Shown in pieces: positions 17,167-24,341 of a DNA stretch of 64,000 nt. The DNA is taken from the NCBI GenBank assembly GCA_943912855.1, contig CALTVC010000014.1:1-64000 (forward strand), written 5' to 3'. Each line of letters opens with the position of its first letter. Within the stretch, counting starts at the first letter, position 1. The notes under the pieces are model-generated. The model was not told the origin of the DNA and searched no databases. It worked only from the letters and a program-made list of their open reading frames with translations. The stretch comes from an uncultured Flavobacterium sp. (GTDB lineage: Bacteria > Bacteroidota > Bacteroidia > Flavobacteriales > Flavobacteriaceae). A program made the position numbers and the translations under genes.

Positions 17167-17409
17167 ATGGCAGATCTAAAGACTAAAATAACGTTTGTAA
17201 ACGGTGAAACACTTTTTACAACACATCAGGTTTACGACCTGGTGGGCAACAGGGAAGACAGTACCATAACTTTTAAAAGGAATAAAACCCTTTGGCTTGA
17301 AGGGACTGAATACAAAGTACTACATGTTGAATTTGTGGTCTTCGAACGTGAAGAAAATGGTGTTACCTGCGAAGCACTGATACATATTCTCCCTATTAAT
17401 GGCCGATAG
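17167..17409 (+). CDS. Hypothetical small protein
   Basis: An 80-residue, beta-rich, soluble protein (ITFVNGETLFTTHQVYDLVG...) with no recognisable domain. It lies 65 bases after the small basic protein and just before a strong palindrome (copy 5) that may act as terminator. Its place beside the RRM, helicase and basic protein suggests membership of the same stress-related group; the function is unknown. Confidence 0.55.
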   Translation: MADLKTKITFVNGETLFTTHQVYDLVGNREDSTITFKRNKTLWLEGTEYKVLHVEFVVFEREENGVTCEALIHILPINGR

Positions 17410-17411
17410 TT

Positions 17412-17448
17412 CTTATAATTGTCGCCTCACTGAGGCGACAATTATAAG
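17412..17448. repeat. Palindrome family copy 5 (17-bp perfect stem, loop ACT)
   Basis: Arms 17412-17428 and 17432-17448 pair perfectly around ACT, the reverse complement of the AGT loop, so this copy is in the opposite orientation to copies 1-4. Inner arm CGCCTC pairs with GAGGCG. The outer TATAATTGT is shared with copy 4. It lies in the convergent gap between the hypothetical gene and higA. Confidence 0.85.
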
Positions 17449-17477
17449 GTATTTATATTCATGCTTTTGTCTTCCGA

Positions 17478-17837
17478 CTAATAAAGCTGTATCAATATAT
17501 CCGCAGATATATTTAGCCTTTCTTTTAAGGCTCTAATCATGGATAGGCTCAGCTTTCTTTTACCGGACAGGATTTCAGATTTGCGTGAACGCGCACCTAA
17601 TATTTCAGAAAGCTCAGCATCAGAAATATTCAATTGCTCCATCCTGTATTTTATTGCCTCTAATGGTGTAGGTTCAGGAATGGGGTAATACTCGTCCTCA
17701 TATTTTTTAACCAGCATCGAAAGGATTTCCAGTTCATCGGATTCTTCTGTATCGGGTTGCAAGTCAAGTTGCATCAGTTCGTAGATACGCGCAAGTGTAT
17801 GCTCGTGCTGTTGTTCAGTTCTGATTAATCGTAACAT
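17478..17837 (-). CDS. higA: HigA-like antitoxin / helix-turn-helix regulator (orphan)
   Basis: A 119-residue protein of the HigA type. The N-terminal helical half has many acidic residues (LQPDTEESDELEILSMLVKKYEDEY), followed by IPEPTPLEAIKYRMEQLNI and an XRE helix-turn-helix (about 68-110, SDAELSEILGARSRKSEILSGKRKLS). HigA neutralises HigB mRNA interferase and represses its own operon. No HigB-like gene lies on either side, so this is an orphan or a regulator of the adjacent yhcG. It has its own -7 element (TATATTTG) and is separated from yhcG by a terminator. Confidence 0.8.
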   Translation of the reverse strand: MLRLIRTEQQHEHTLARIYELMQLDLQPDTEESDELEILSMLVKKYEDEYYPIPEPTPLEAIKYRMEQLNISDAELSEILGARSRKSEILSGKRKLSLSMIRALKERLNISADILIQLY

Positions 17838-17856
17838 CTTATCAGATTTAAAAAAA

Positions 17857-17864
17857 CAAATATA
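17857..17864 (-). promoter_or_regulatory. -7 element (TATATTTG) of higA
   Basis: On the minus strand the sequence is TATATTTG, a perfect TAnnTTTG, 19 bases upstream of the higA start. Transcription would begin only about 12 bases before the ATG. No clear -33 element is present. Confidence 0.55.
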
Positions 17865-17866
17865 AA

Positions 17867-17895
17867 AAAAACGTTACCGATATGGTAACGTTTTT
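17867..17895 (-). terminator. Terminator after yhcG
   Basis: A 12-bp stem (17867-17878 with 17884-17895, loop GATAT), with A-run and T-run flanks. It starts a few bases after the yhcG stop, so yhcG transcription ends before higA. Confidence 0.85.
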
Positions 17896-17899
17896 AGTT

Positions 17900-18982
17900 T
17901 TAATCTTGATCTATGCCCTGATCATCTTCTTCTAAAATATCGCTGAACTTTCGTTGCAACAGTTCCTTGTCAGGAAGTTGCGTGCGATATTCGGCAACCA
18001 TTGTAGGTGAAAGGCTCCTGCTTAAGGCGTATTCTACTACCTGATTATCTTTATCTTTACAAAGCAAGATACCAATACTCGGGTTTTCATGTTCTTTCTT
18101 CACATCCCTGTCCAATGCTTCGAGATAGAAATTAAGTTGCCCGATATGCTCCGGTTTAAATTTACCCGCTTTCAACTCAAAGGCAACCAGGCATTGTAAA
18201 CCCCGATGATAAAACAATAAGTCAATGTAAAAATCACTGTTCCCTACCATTAGTTTATATTCTTCGCCGATAAAAATAAAATCTCTGCCTAATTCCAGGA
18301 TGAAATCCTTCATGCGGTTGAGCAATCCTTTTTGCAGTTCGCCTTCACTGTGTGAGTCCGGCAAATTTAGAAAGTCAAAAATATAGCTGTCCTTAAATAC
18401 ATCTTGGATATCTGTTTTAGAATTTTTCGGTATAACGGATTTAAGATTTTCGCTTGTCATTGCCCGTTCAAACAAGCTTGCTGATATCTGCCGTTCAAGT
18501 TCTCGAAAGCTGTAGTTTTCCTGAATGCAAAGTGTTATGTAATATTTACGTTCTTCCATTATTTTACATCGGGAGAATATCGCCATGTGGTGTGACCAAC
18601 TGATTTTTGAGAGCATACTATCTTTAATATCTGCTGGTTTAAATTGTGTCAACACTGTTGGCACAATTACAGATGGTTGATTTTCAATCTTTAATGATTT
18701 TTCCGACACAAAGAGATGGTAGTCCTTCGAATACGTTTCGTAAAATTGAATCATCCTGTACAAGCCTCTTCGGCTGAAGCCTTTAATTTCCGGATTATTA
18801 CGCTGGATATACTCTGATAAGTCAGCAACAGTTTTATCTCCCCAATCAGAAAGTTTTAATTTATTACTGATATACATACCCACATTCCAGTACAAGTTTA
18901 TTAATTCAGCATTTACAGCTTTAATCGCATTCGTGCGTGATTGTTTTATGATTTGAACGATTTCTACAAAATTACTTTCCAT
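17900..18982 (-). CDS. yhcG: YhcG/DUF1016 family PD-(D/E)xK nuclease-domain protein
   Basis: A 360-residue protein with an N-terminal helical DUF1016_N domain (about 1-150, with LINLYWNVGMYIS and the KISWSHH signature at about 126-132) and a C-terminal restriction-endonuclease-like domain (about 195-345). The nuclease residues are visible: Asp254 (SDFYIDLLFYH) and Glu269-x-Lys271 (VAFELKAG). The family is linked to mobile elements and defence islands, but its biochemistry is poorly known. The linker at residues 106-114 (IVPTVLTQF) is encoded by a palindrome-family copy. It lies 3 bases after the integrase gene, so the two are co-transcribed. Confidence 0.88.
   Translation of the reverse strand: MESNFVEIVQIIKQSRTNAIKAVNAELINLYWNVGMYISNKLKLSDWGDKTVADLSEYIQRNNPEIKGFSRRGLYRMIQFYETYSKDYHLFVSEKSLKIENQPSVIVPTVLTQFKPADIKDSMLSKISWSHHMAIFSRCKIMEERKYYITLCIQENYSFRELERQISASLFERAMTSENLKSVIPKNSKTDIQDVFKDSYIFDFLNLPDSHSEGELQKGLLNRMKDFILELGRDFIFIGEEYKLMVGNSDFYIDLLFYHRGLQCLVAFELKAGKFKPEHIGQLNFYLEALDRDVKKEHENPSIGILLCKDKDNQVVEYALSRSLSPTMVAEYRTQLPDKELLQRKFSDILEEDDQGIDQD
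18642..18668. repeat. Palindrome family copy 6, inside yhcG
   Basis: The core at 18644-18666 is TTGTGTCAAC-ACT-GTTGGCACAA, with one G-T type mismatch in the arms and AA/TT flanks. Ends and centre match the intergenic family. It is read in frame on the minus strand as residues 106-114 of YhcG, between the variable linker and the conserved SWSH motif. Confidence 0.8.
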
Positions 18983-18985
18983 GAT

Positions 18986-20320
18986 TTAAACTTTTTTAAG
19001 ATGGGTATTTCCGTGAGAAATCGCAAGGAGTTCTTTCAATTCCTGTATTTCCTGCTGCATTTTGGATATGATATCAGTTGAAGGTGGCTCGGGTGTAGTT
19101 TCCTTACTGCTGAGCCTCAGTTGTAACTGTTTCATTTCCCTTCCAACGGATTGCTGCTCGGTTATGGCATATTCTTCGGTCTGTTTTACCGACTGGTGGC
19201 CCAAGAGTTCTTTTACCACATGGATAGGCACGTCATTATTGAGCGTTACGGTGCTTCCGAAGGTGCGCCTGGCCTTATGGGTGTTTAAGGTGCTTTCGAT
19301 GCCGCACAGGTCAGCTATTTCCTTCAAGTACTCATTCATCTTTTGGTTGGAGGTTACAGGGAGTACAGAATTACGTTCCAGGCAAAGTTTATGGTCTTTG
19401 TAGCGTTCCATGATGGCTTTAGCTTTTGGCAGGAGAGGGATATTAATATTGCTCCCGGTTTTCTGCCGTTCGGTAATGATCCACATTTCGCCATCGATAC
19501 CAAACTTAATATCGGATTTCTTTAGATTAAAAGCATCTATGTAAGCCAGCCCGGTATAACATTGGAATACGAATATATCACGAACGGTAGAAAGTCGTGG
19601 AGTAGAAAAGGTATGGTTTTCCAGTTGTGCAAGTTCAAAGGCGCTGAGCGGCTTTTTAGGAACCTTGATTTTCTTGGCCTTAAAACGCTTAAAGGGGTCA
19701 GCGGTTATGATTTCCTTATCAATGGCAAGCAGTACAATCTTCTTGAAGTTGGTAATGTACTTTACCGCTGTGTTGTGGCTGATGTTCTTCACTGTCTTCA
19801 GGTAAAACTCATAGTCCTTTACAAACTCAAAATTGAGTTCATGGAAGTCCATATCTTCCAAATTGTATTTGTAACGCAGGTAGTCTTTGACGTGCTTCTT
19901 GGCTATCTCGAAACGGACATGCGTGCCGATGGCATATTCGCCCTTTTCGACTAAAGCTAAAAGCTCGTCATTGTGCTTTTGGAATTCCTGGACGATTTTC
20001 GCTTTAGAAACATTTTTACCCATTACAAAATCCATGATCTTTTGAGTCGTGATTGGCTGCCCGGCTAACATGAGCTCACTTTTAAACTGATGGATTTTCA
20101 TATGCAGTGCATCAAGGAAGAAGTTTAAAATTTTCGCATCCTCTCTGCTTCCGGTAGCACGTTCTGTTCTTTGACTCCAGCGGTCAACTTCCCATTTGCG
20201 CTTGGTAGATGTTTCTTTGGGTACACCATCTACTGTAATTCTCAGGTAAACATACCTTTCTTTTGTGCTTTTTGTGGAACTCTTCAAGAAGAAGGTAATT
20301 CCGAAACTGTTCTCTAACAT
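18986..20320 (-). CDS. Tyrosine site-specific recombinase / integrase
   Basis: A 444-residue integrase of the Bacteroidetes mobile-element type: arm-binding N-terminus (about 5-90, GITFFLKSSTKSTKERYVYL), SAM-like core-binding domain (about 105-205) and catalytic domain (about 225-395). Catalytic residues are HKAR (348-351), His375 in LLGH and nucleophile Tyr384 in TEEYA. The first conserved Arg is Ala here (TGLAYID, Ala259), as in CTnDOT-type integrases that lack the box-I Arg. It cuts and rejoins att sites for integration and excision. The gene points away from tRNA-Val, 271 bases from the tRNA 3' end. Confidence 0.93.
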   Translation of the reverse strand: MLENSFGITFFLKSSTKSTKERYVYLRITVDGVPKETSTKRKWEVDRWSQRTERATGSREDAKILNFFLDALHMKIHQFKSELMLAGQPITTQKIMDFVMGKNVSKAKIVQEFQKHNDELLALVEKGEYAIGTHVRFEIAKKHVKDYLRYKYNLEDMDFHELNFEFVKDYEFYLKTVKNISHNTAVKYITNFKKIVLLAIDKEIITADPFKRFKAKKIKVPKKPLSAFELAQLENHTFSTPRLSTVRDIFVFQCYTGLAYIDAFNLKKSDIKFGIDGEMWIITERQKTGSNINIPLLPKAKAIMERYKDHKLCLERNSVLPVTSNQKMNEYLKEIADLCGIESTLNTHKARRTFGSTVTLNNDVPIHVVKELLGHQSVKQTEEYAITEQQSVGREMKQLQLRLSSKETTPEPPSTDIISKMQQEIQELKELLAISHGNTHLKKV

Positions 20321-20419
20321 AAATTCAACGTTTTAAAAATTAATAAATGTCGAATTATAGTGCTTTCAAATCAAGTCGTTAAGCAGCTTTACCAGTTGAT
20401 AATCAAAAACTTAAACCTA

Positions 20420-20481
20420 TTTTTGTGGCAATTTTTTTTTGAATCTGAAATTGCCACAGATTTGCCACAAAAACTTTGTGG
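20420..20481. repeat. Cluster of TTGCCACA sites next to the integrase
   Basis: TGTGGCAA at 20424-20431, TTGCCACA at 20451-20458 and 20462-20469, and TTTGTGG at 20475-20481 form inverted and direct repeats between the integrase start and tRNA-Val. 20420-20431 and 20462-20473 are a perfect 12-bp inverted pair. Spaced copies like this are typical of integrase arm-type or excisionase sites, and could equally be operators for the integrase promoter. The function is inferred from position. Confidence 0.45.
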
Positions 20482-20518
20482 ATTTTTGAAAATTTTGATG
20501 GTGCAGGAATAAAAATAA

Positions 20519-20549
20519 AAAACCTGCAAAGCCGTAACTTGCAGGTTTT
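20519..20549 (-). terminator. Terminator of tRNA-Val
   Basis: An 11-bp stem (20519-20529 with 20539-20549, loop of 9). On the minus strand it is followed by a T-rich run. It lies about 40 bases after the tRNA 3' end and is the likely end of the tRNA transcript. Confidence 0.75.
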
Positions 20550-20590
20550 CATTGTTTTAATGTACTTTATAATGATATAAAGTTAATTTG

Positions 20591-20668
20591 TGGTGGGCGA
20601 TGAGGGGTTCGAACCCCCGACCCCCTCGGTGTAAACGAGGTGCTCTGAACCAGCTGAGCTAATCGCCC
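20591..20668 (-). tRNA. tRNA-Val (anticodon TAC)
   Basis: A clover-leaf can be drawn on the minus strand: acceptor GGGCGAT (20662-20668) pairs with ATCGCCC. There is a D-arm AGCTCAGCTGGTTC, an anticodon stem CCTCG/CGAGG with loop containing TAC, and a T-arm with GGTTCGAACCC. The discriminator A and CCA are encoded (20591-20594). It is the presumed attachment target of the adjacent integrase, and the gene is intact. Confidence 0.95.
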
Positions 20669-20714
20669 CAATCTTTCGCTTTACGTTGCTGTTATTAGTT
20701 CCGTATTGCGAGTG

Positions 20715-20745
20715 CAAAGATAGCACTGTTTTTCGTTTCTGCAAG
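20715..20745 (-). promoter_or_regulatory. Promoter of tRNA-Val
   Basis: On the minus strand CTTG (20742-20745), 19 bases, then TATCTTTG (20715-20722) matches the Bacteroidetes -33/-7 pattern TTTG-N19-TAnnTTTG. It lies 46 bases upstream of the tRNA 5' end. Confidence 0.7.
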
Positions 20746-20762
20746 TAAATTCAACAAAAAAA

Positions 20763-21137
20763 TTACATTTTTTTTATGTTAAGCAGGGTAGCTTTATCAT
20801 CAGAGTTTACTACTTCTATGGTAATAGCTTCTCCCTTAGTGTTTTTGCCTTCTATTACATAAAGTTTACCGCCTTTAACCGGCTTGTTACTTTTTTCAAA
20901 ATCTACATCCCCATACTCTAAAGTAAGGTCAATATCCTTTTGAGTAGCCCAACCTTCACTAAAAGTTTTCTTAGCATCAGTGCTAATATAAAGTCCTTTA
21001 CTACGAATATTTTTAAGTACTCTACAGTTTGGAAGGTAACAAAAGCTCTGTCCACGCTTGTTAAATATCCAAAACGCAACAAAACATCCCAGTAATAAGC
21101 CAAAAAGATAATATGCCAGTCTTTGTGTAAATTTCAT
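20763..21137 (-). CDS. DUF4258 domain protein, membrane anchored
   Basis: A 124-residue protein starting at Met 21137 (MKFTQRLAYYLFG), which is preferred over the upstream Met at 21164. One transmembrane helix lies at about 6-25. The soluble part contains NCRVLKNIRSKG, then EGWATQKDIDLTLEYGDVDFEKS and a YVIEGKNTKGEAITIEVV strand pair, the usual arrangement of flavobacterial DUF4258 proteins. The function is unknown. It follows the HAD gene in the same orientation after 63 bases. Confidence 0.75.
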   Translation of the reverse strand: MKFTQRLAYYLFGLLLGCFVAFWIFNKRGQSFCYLPNCRVLKNIRSKGLYISTDAKKTFSEGWATQKDIDLTLEYGDVDFEKSNKPVKGGKLYVIEGKNTKGEAITIEVVNSDDKATLLNIKKM

Positions 21138-21200
21138 CAGAATAAATTTTGTGCAAAAATACACAATTACTTATGCCTGTCCCAAAGATGATATGGTTAT

Positions 21201-21821
21201 TTATGGTGCTTTCTCGTACGTTACTATTTTTCGGTCAAAAAGTTGGGTTACTTCTTCAGACTCTTTTTGTAATGTCCAAACCTTAAAGCCAAGCGCTTCC
21301 GCCGCATCCGTATTGGCTTTTTTGTCATCTACGAAAAGGGTACGTTTTGGCTGAAGGTTGTGGTTTTTTACAAGCATAAGAAACGCTTCGGCATTAGGCT
21401 TGCGTACTCCCGTTTCATGAGAATAATAGACCTTTTCAAAGCAACGGTAAAAATCGCTGTAGAAGCTACTACCGGCTTCTTCTTCAAATTTTTCTATATG
21501 AATGGCATCTGTGTTACTTAAGAGGAACAAACGATAGGAGGCGCTGATTTTTTGCAAAAACTCAAGACGTTTTAATGGAAAATCACCAATGCTGGCATTC
21601 CAGGCTTTAATAATCTCCGCTTCAGACGCGTTATTTGTATAATGTTGTAACTCCTTAATAAAAGCAGCAGGGGTTATTGCGCCAATTTCAAATTTGCGTT
21701 CCAGCTTTTCCAGGTCACTATTCCAGTCGGTTAGACCCAAAGTTGCCAATGCAACTGTTTTAGCTTCAGGCTTTTTGTTTAAAAAAACATCACCAAGGTC
21801 AAATATTATCGCTTGTATCAT
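21201..21821 (-). CDS. HAD-superfamily hydrolase
   Basis: A 206-residue haloacid-dehalogenase-type phosphatase. Motif I is FDLGD (Asp7 and Asp11), motif II LFLLSNTDA, and motif IV LFVDDKKANTDAAEALG; the cap is the helical segment at about 20-80. It probably dephosphorylates a small metabolite. The start overlaps the end of ribD by 23 bases, so the genes are translationally coupled. In riboflavin synthesis a HAD phosphatase is needed between RibD and RibB/E steps, which makes a role there attractive but unproven. Confidence 0.88.
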   Translation of the reverse strand: MIQAIIFDLGDVFLNKKPEAKTVALATLGLTDWNSDLEKLERKFEIGAITPAAFIKELQHYTNNASEAEIIKAWNASIGDFPLKRLEFLQKISASYRLFLLSNTDAIHIEKFEEEAGSSFYSDFYRCFEKVYYSHETGVRKPNAEAFLMLVKNHNLQPKRTLFVDDKKANTDAAEALGFKVWTLQKESEEVTQLFDRKIVTYEKAP

Positions 21822-22860
21822 AATTCCTCAATATTAGCAGTTCGTCATTAAGGATATGTTGTTTTGCAATTACAGTCCCCTGAATTCCAGGGGCAGACAC
21901 GCCATTACCAAATAGGGCAGTTCCTTTAAAAATTCGGGCTTCATCCCAAAGCCCTGTATCTATAAAGCTTTGAAGGGTTTTCGCACCACCTTCTATAATA
22001 ACCGATAGCATGTTATGCTTGTACAAAACGTCTGTTATGTATTTCGGGTTATGGTTTTTAAAACTGGTTTGCTCATACAACAAGTTATCTAAGATAGGGA
22101 AATTAGTTTGTTCTGTCAAAACTATTGTGTTGATTTTTTGGTCTTTAACAGAATGTGTGTTACTTATCTTACCTTGCCTGTCTAATATTATGCGGATAGG
22201 GTTAGTGCCAGACCACGAACGTACATCTAGCGATGGGTTGTCATCCAGTACCGTTTGTGTGCCTGCAAGTATGGCCATTTCTTCGCTGCGCCATTTGTGT
22301 ACAAGCTGGCGTGAATATACATTGGTTATCCATACTGGTTTTTGTTCATTTCGTTCCGTAGGGCTGAGGAGGCCGTCGGCACTTTCTGCCCATTTAAGGA
22401 TAATATACGGTCGCTTTTTCTCATGAAATGTAAAAAAACGGCGGTTACTCTCACGGCATTCCTTTTCTAAAACGTCAACAATAACTTCACGTCCGGCTTC
22501 CTGGAGCTTACGTATGCCATTGCCTGCTACTTTTATGTGAGGGTCTGTAGTGCCTACAACAACTTTTTTTATCCGTTCCCTGATAATGAGGTCACAACAA
22601 GGAGGCGTTTTCCCATAATGGCTACAAGGTTCCAGACTTACATATAATGTAGCATCAGGTATCAGATGACGGTCTTCGGGTTTTACCGAATTCAGGCAAT
22701 TTACTTCTCCGTGCGGACCTCCATAAGGTGAAGTGTGGCCTTCACCAATAATGTGCCCGTTATGTACCAATACCGCACCTACACTTGGGTTTGGCATAGC
22801 TGCCCGCATCCCGGTTTCTGCAAGTTCAAGGCAACGCTGCATGTATATATTATGCTCCAT
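21799..22860 (-). CDS. ribD: RibD, bifunctional deaminase/reductase of riboflavin synthesis
   Basis: A 353-residue cytoplasmic enzyme carrying out the second and third steps of riboflavin synthesis: deamination of the pyrimidine ring and reduction of the ribosyl side chain. The deaminase half (about 1-145) has the zinc motif HGEVNCL (HxE) and PCSHYGKTPPCCDL. The reductase half (about 148-350) begins RPYIILKWAESADG and contains IRIILDRQGKI and IIEGGAKTLQSFID. It overlaps the downstream HAD phosphatase gene. Confidence 0.96.
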   Translation of the reverse strand: MEHNIYMQRCLELAETGMRAAMPNPSVGAVLVHNGHIIGEGHTSPYGGPHGEVNCLNSVKPEDRHLIPDATLYVSLEPCSHYGKTPPCCDLIIRERIKKVVVGTTDPHIKVAGNGIRKLQEAGREVIVDVLEKECRESNRRFFTFHEKKRPYIILKWAESADGLLSPTERNEQKPVWITNVYSRQLVHKWRSEEMAILAGTQTVLDDNPSLDVRSWSGTNPIRIILDRQGKISNTHSVKDQKINTIVLTEQTNFPILDNLLYEQTSFKNHNPKYITDVLYKHNMLSVIIEGGAKTLQSFIDTGLWDEARIFKGTALFGNGVSAPGIQGTVIAKQHILNDELLILRNYDTSDNI

Positions 22861-22923
22861 AAATATGATAAAACTTCAAAGTTACGAAGTTTCGTAATAC
22901 CAAATCAAATCCATAAATAAACG

Positions 22924-22931
22924 TATTTTTG
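22924..22931 (+). promoter_or_regulatory. -7 element (TATTTTTG) of the GNAT gene
   Basis: TATTTTTG fits TAnnTTTG and ends 4 bases before the ATG at 22936, implying an almost leaderless transcript. No clear -33 element was found. Confidence 0.4.
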
Positions 22932-22935
22932 CAGT

Positions 22936-23421
22936 ATGCAAAATGTAATTTTACGTCCCATTCAGCCAAAAGATGTCGCTGTTATGGCAACTATCATTCG
23001 TGGTGTTTTTGATGAGCTCGATGCTCCTAAGACAGGAACCGCTTATGCCGACCCGATACTCGACCGTCTTAGCTCGGTATACATAAGTGAGAAAACGGTA
23101 TACTACGTTGCTGAAATCGATGGGGTAGTGGTAGCAGGAGCGGGAATAGCTCCACTTGAAAATGGCCCTGAAGGTGTTTGTGAACTCCAAAAGATGTATA
23201 GCGGAAAAGATGCGAGAGGAAAGGGGATAGGCGCTTTATTAATGCAGGAATGCCTTAAAGCAGCTACTGTTTTTGGCTTTAATCAATGCTATTTGGAGAC
23301 GCTTCCGTTTATGGAAGATGCGCAAAGGTTATACAAAAAATATGGATTTGAATATCTTGATGCTCCTTTGGGCAACACGGGGCACAGTTCGTGTCCTGTT
23401 TGGATGCTGAAACAACTCTAA
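22936..23421 (+). CDS. GNAT family N-acetyltransferase
   Basis: A 161-residue acetyltransferase. The acetyl-CoA binding loop is ARGKGIGALLM (about 97-107), preceded by the strand CELQKMYSG and followed by CYLETLPFMEDAQRLYKKYGF, the usual GNAT C-terminal motif. The acceptor is unknown. It is followed 12 bases later by prmC on the same strand, so the two may be co-transcribed. Confidence 0.92.
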   Translation: MQNVILRPIQPKDVAVMATIIRGVFDELDAPKTGTAYADPILDRLSSVYISEKTVYYVAEIDGVVVAGAGIAPLENGPEGVCELQKMYSGKDARGKGIGALLMQECLKAATVFGFNQCYLETLPFMEDAQRLYKKYGFEYLDAPLGNTGHSSCPVWMLKQL

Positions 23422-23433
23422 ATATTCTGAAAT

Positions 23434-24279
23434 ATGACGTTAAAGCAATATAAAGAAACATTTACCGCTGCGCTGGTACCATTATATGATGTTGCTGAGG
23501 CGGAACGCTTTTTCTACATAGCGTTAGAGGAAATGAAGGGATGGAGGCGTATGGATTATCTTATGCGCCCCGATACTGAAGTTGCCGAAGCCGAATTGGA
23601 GCAATGGCAAAGCGTAAAGCACCAATTGGAACAATTCAGGCCGATACAGTACATTTTTGGTAAGGCGTATTTTTATGGACTGGAATTTAAAGTGAACGAA
23701 AATACCCTTATTCCCCGTCCAGAAACAGAGGAATTGGTAGAGTGGATTACTCATGAGAACAGCAGGCGTGGAGCATTCAATATATTGGATATTGGTACGG
23801 GTTCCGGCTGCATTCCTATTAGTCTGGCTAAGAATTTGCCACTGGCAGACGTGAGTGCCATAGACATTTCTGAAGGTGCATTGGCTATAGCCAAAGAAAA
23901 TGCTGATGCGAATAACACTTCAGTTAATTTCTTGTGGACTGATATTCTGAATGTAGAAACGTTACCCGCGCAGTATGATGTTATTGTATCTAATCCTCCA
24001 TACGTGCGTAACCTCGAAAAAATAGAGATTAAGCCAAACGTGCTGGATTACGAACCCCATTTGGCATTATTTGTAGAGGATACTGACCCGCTGATTTTTT
24101 ATCGTAAAATAGCACTATTGGCCAAACAATGTCTTAAGCCGGGCGGTAAACTTTATTATGAAATAAACCAATACCTTGGACCTGAAACCGTAGCTTTGCT
24201 CGAAGAAATTGGGTTTAAAAATATAGTGCTACGCAAAGACTTTGTAGGCAACGACAGGATGATATCTTGCTCGGTTTAG
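23434..24279 (+). CDS. prmC: PrmC, release factor glutamine methyltransferase
   Basis: A 281-residue SAM-dependent methyltransferase that methylates the glutamine of the GGQ motif in peptide release factors. Family marks are the helical N-terminal domain (about 1-85), the linker PIQYIFGKAYFYGLEFKVN, LIPRPETEELV, the SAM motif ILDIGTGSGCIPISLA, and the catalytic NPPY (SNPPYVR). The length and neighbours fit prmC. Confidence 0.96.
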   Translation: MTLKQYKETFTAALVPLYDVAEAERFFYIALEEMKGWRRMDYLMRPDTEVAEAELEQWQSVKHQLEQFRPIQYIFGKAYFYGLEFKVNENTLIPRPETEELVEWITHENSRRGAFNILDIGTGSGCIPISLAKNLPLADVSAIDISEGALAIAKENADANNTSVNFLWTDILNVETLPAQYDVIVSNPPYVRNLEKIEIKPNVLDYEPHLALFVEDTDPLIFYRKIALLAKQCLKPGGKLYYEINQYLGPETVALLEEIGFKNIVLRKDFVGNDRMISCSV

Positions 24280-24341
24280 TTTCTGGTTTTATGATAGCGT
24301 AGTCCAATCTTAATTCTGAAATCTACAATCAGAAAATAAAA

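Larger units (their letters stand above)
1..20516. mobile_element. Probable genomic island, right end at tRNA-Val
   Basis: The stretch left of tRNA-Val is made of accessory gene blocks. It ends with a tyrosine integrase reading away from the tRNA 3' end, the usual layout of an element integrated at a tRNA. Excisionase-like helix-turn-helix genes lie at 1189-1765. All six members of a palindrome family fall inside this stretch and none to its right. I found no second copy of the tRNA 3' end in the window, so the left boundary is unseen. The stretch may be several old insertions rather than one element. The boundary is inference. Confidence 0.4.

Noticed and set aside
17478..17899. A HigB toxin partner for HigA
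   Set aside because: The gap to yhcG is only 62 bases and holds a terminator; downstream is palindrome copy 5 and an unrelated convergent gene.
1..20500. A second copy of the tRNA-Val 3' end as the other attachment site
   Set aside because: I looked for the T-arm and acceptor sequence left of the integrase and did not find it; the distal end is either outside the window or decayed.
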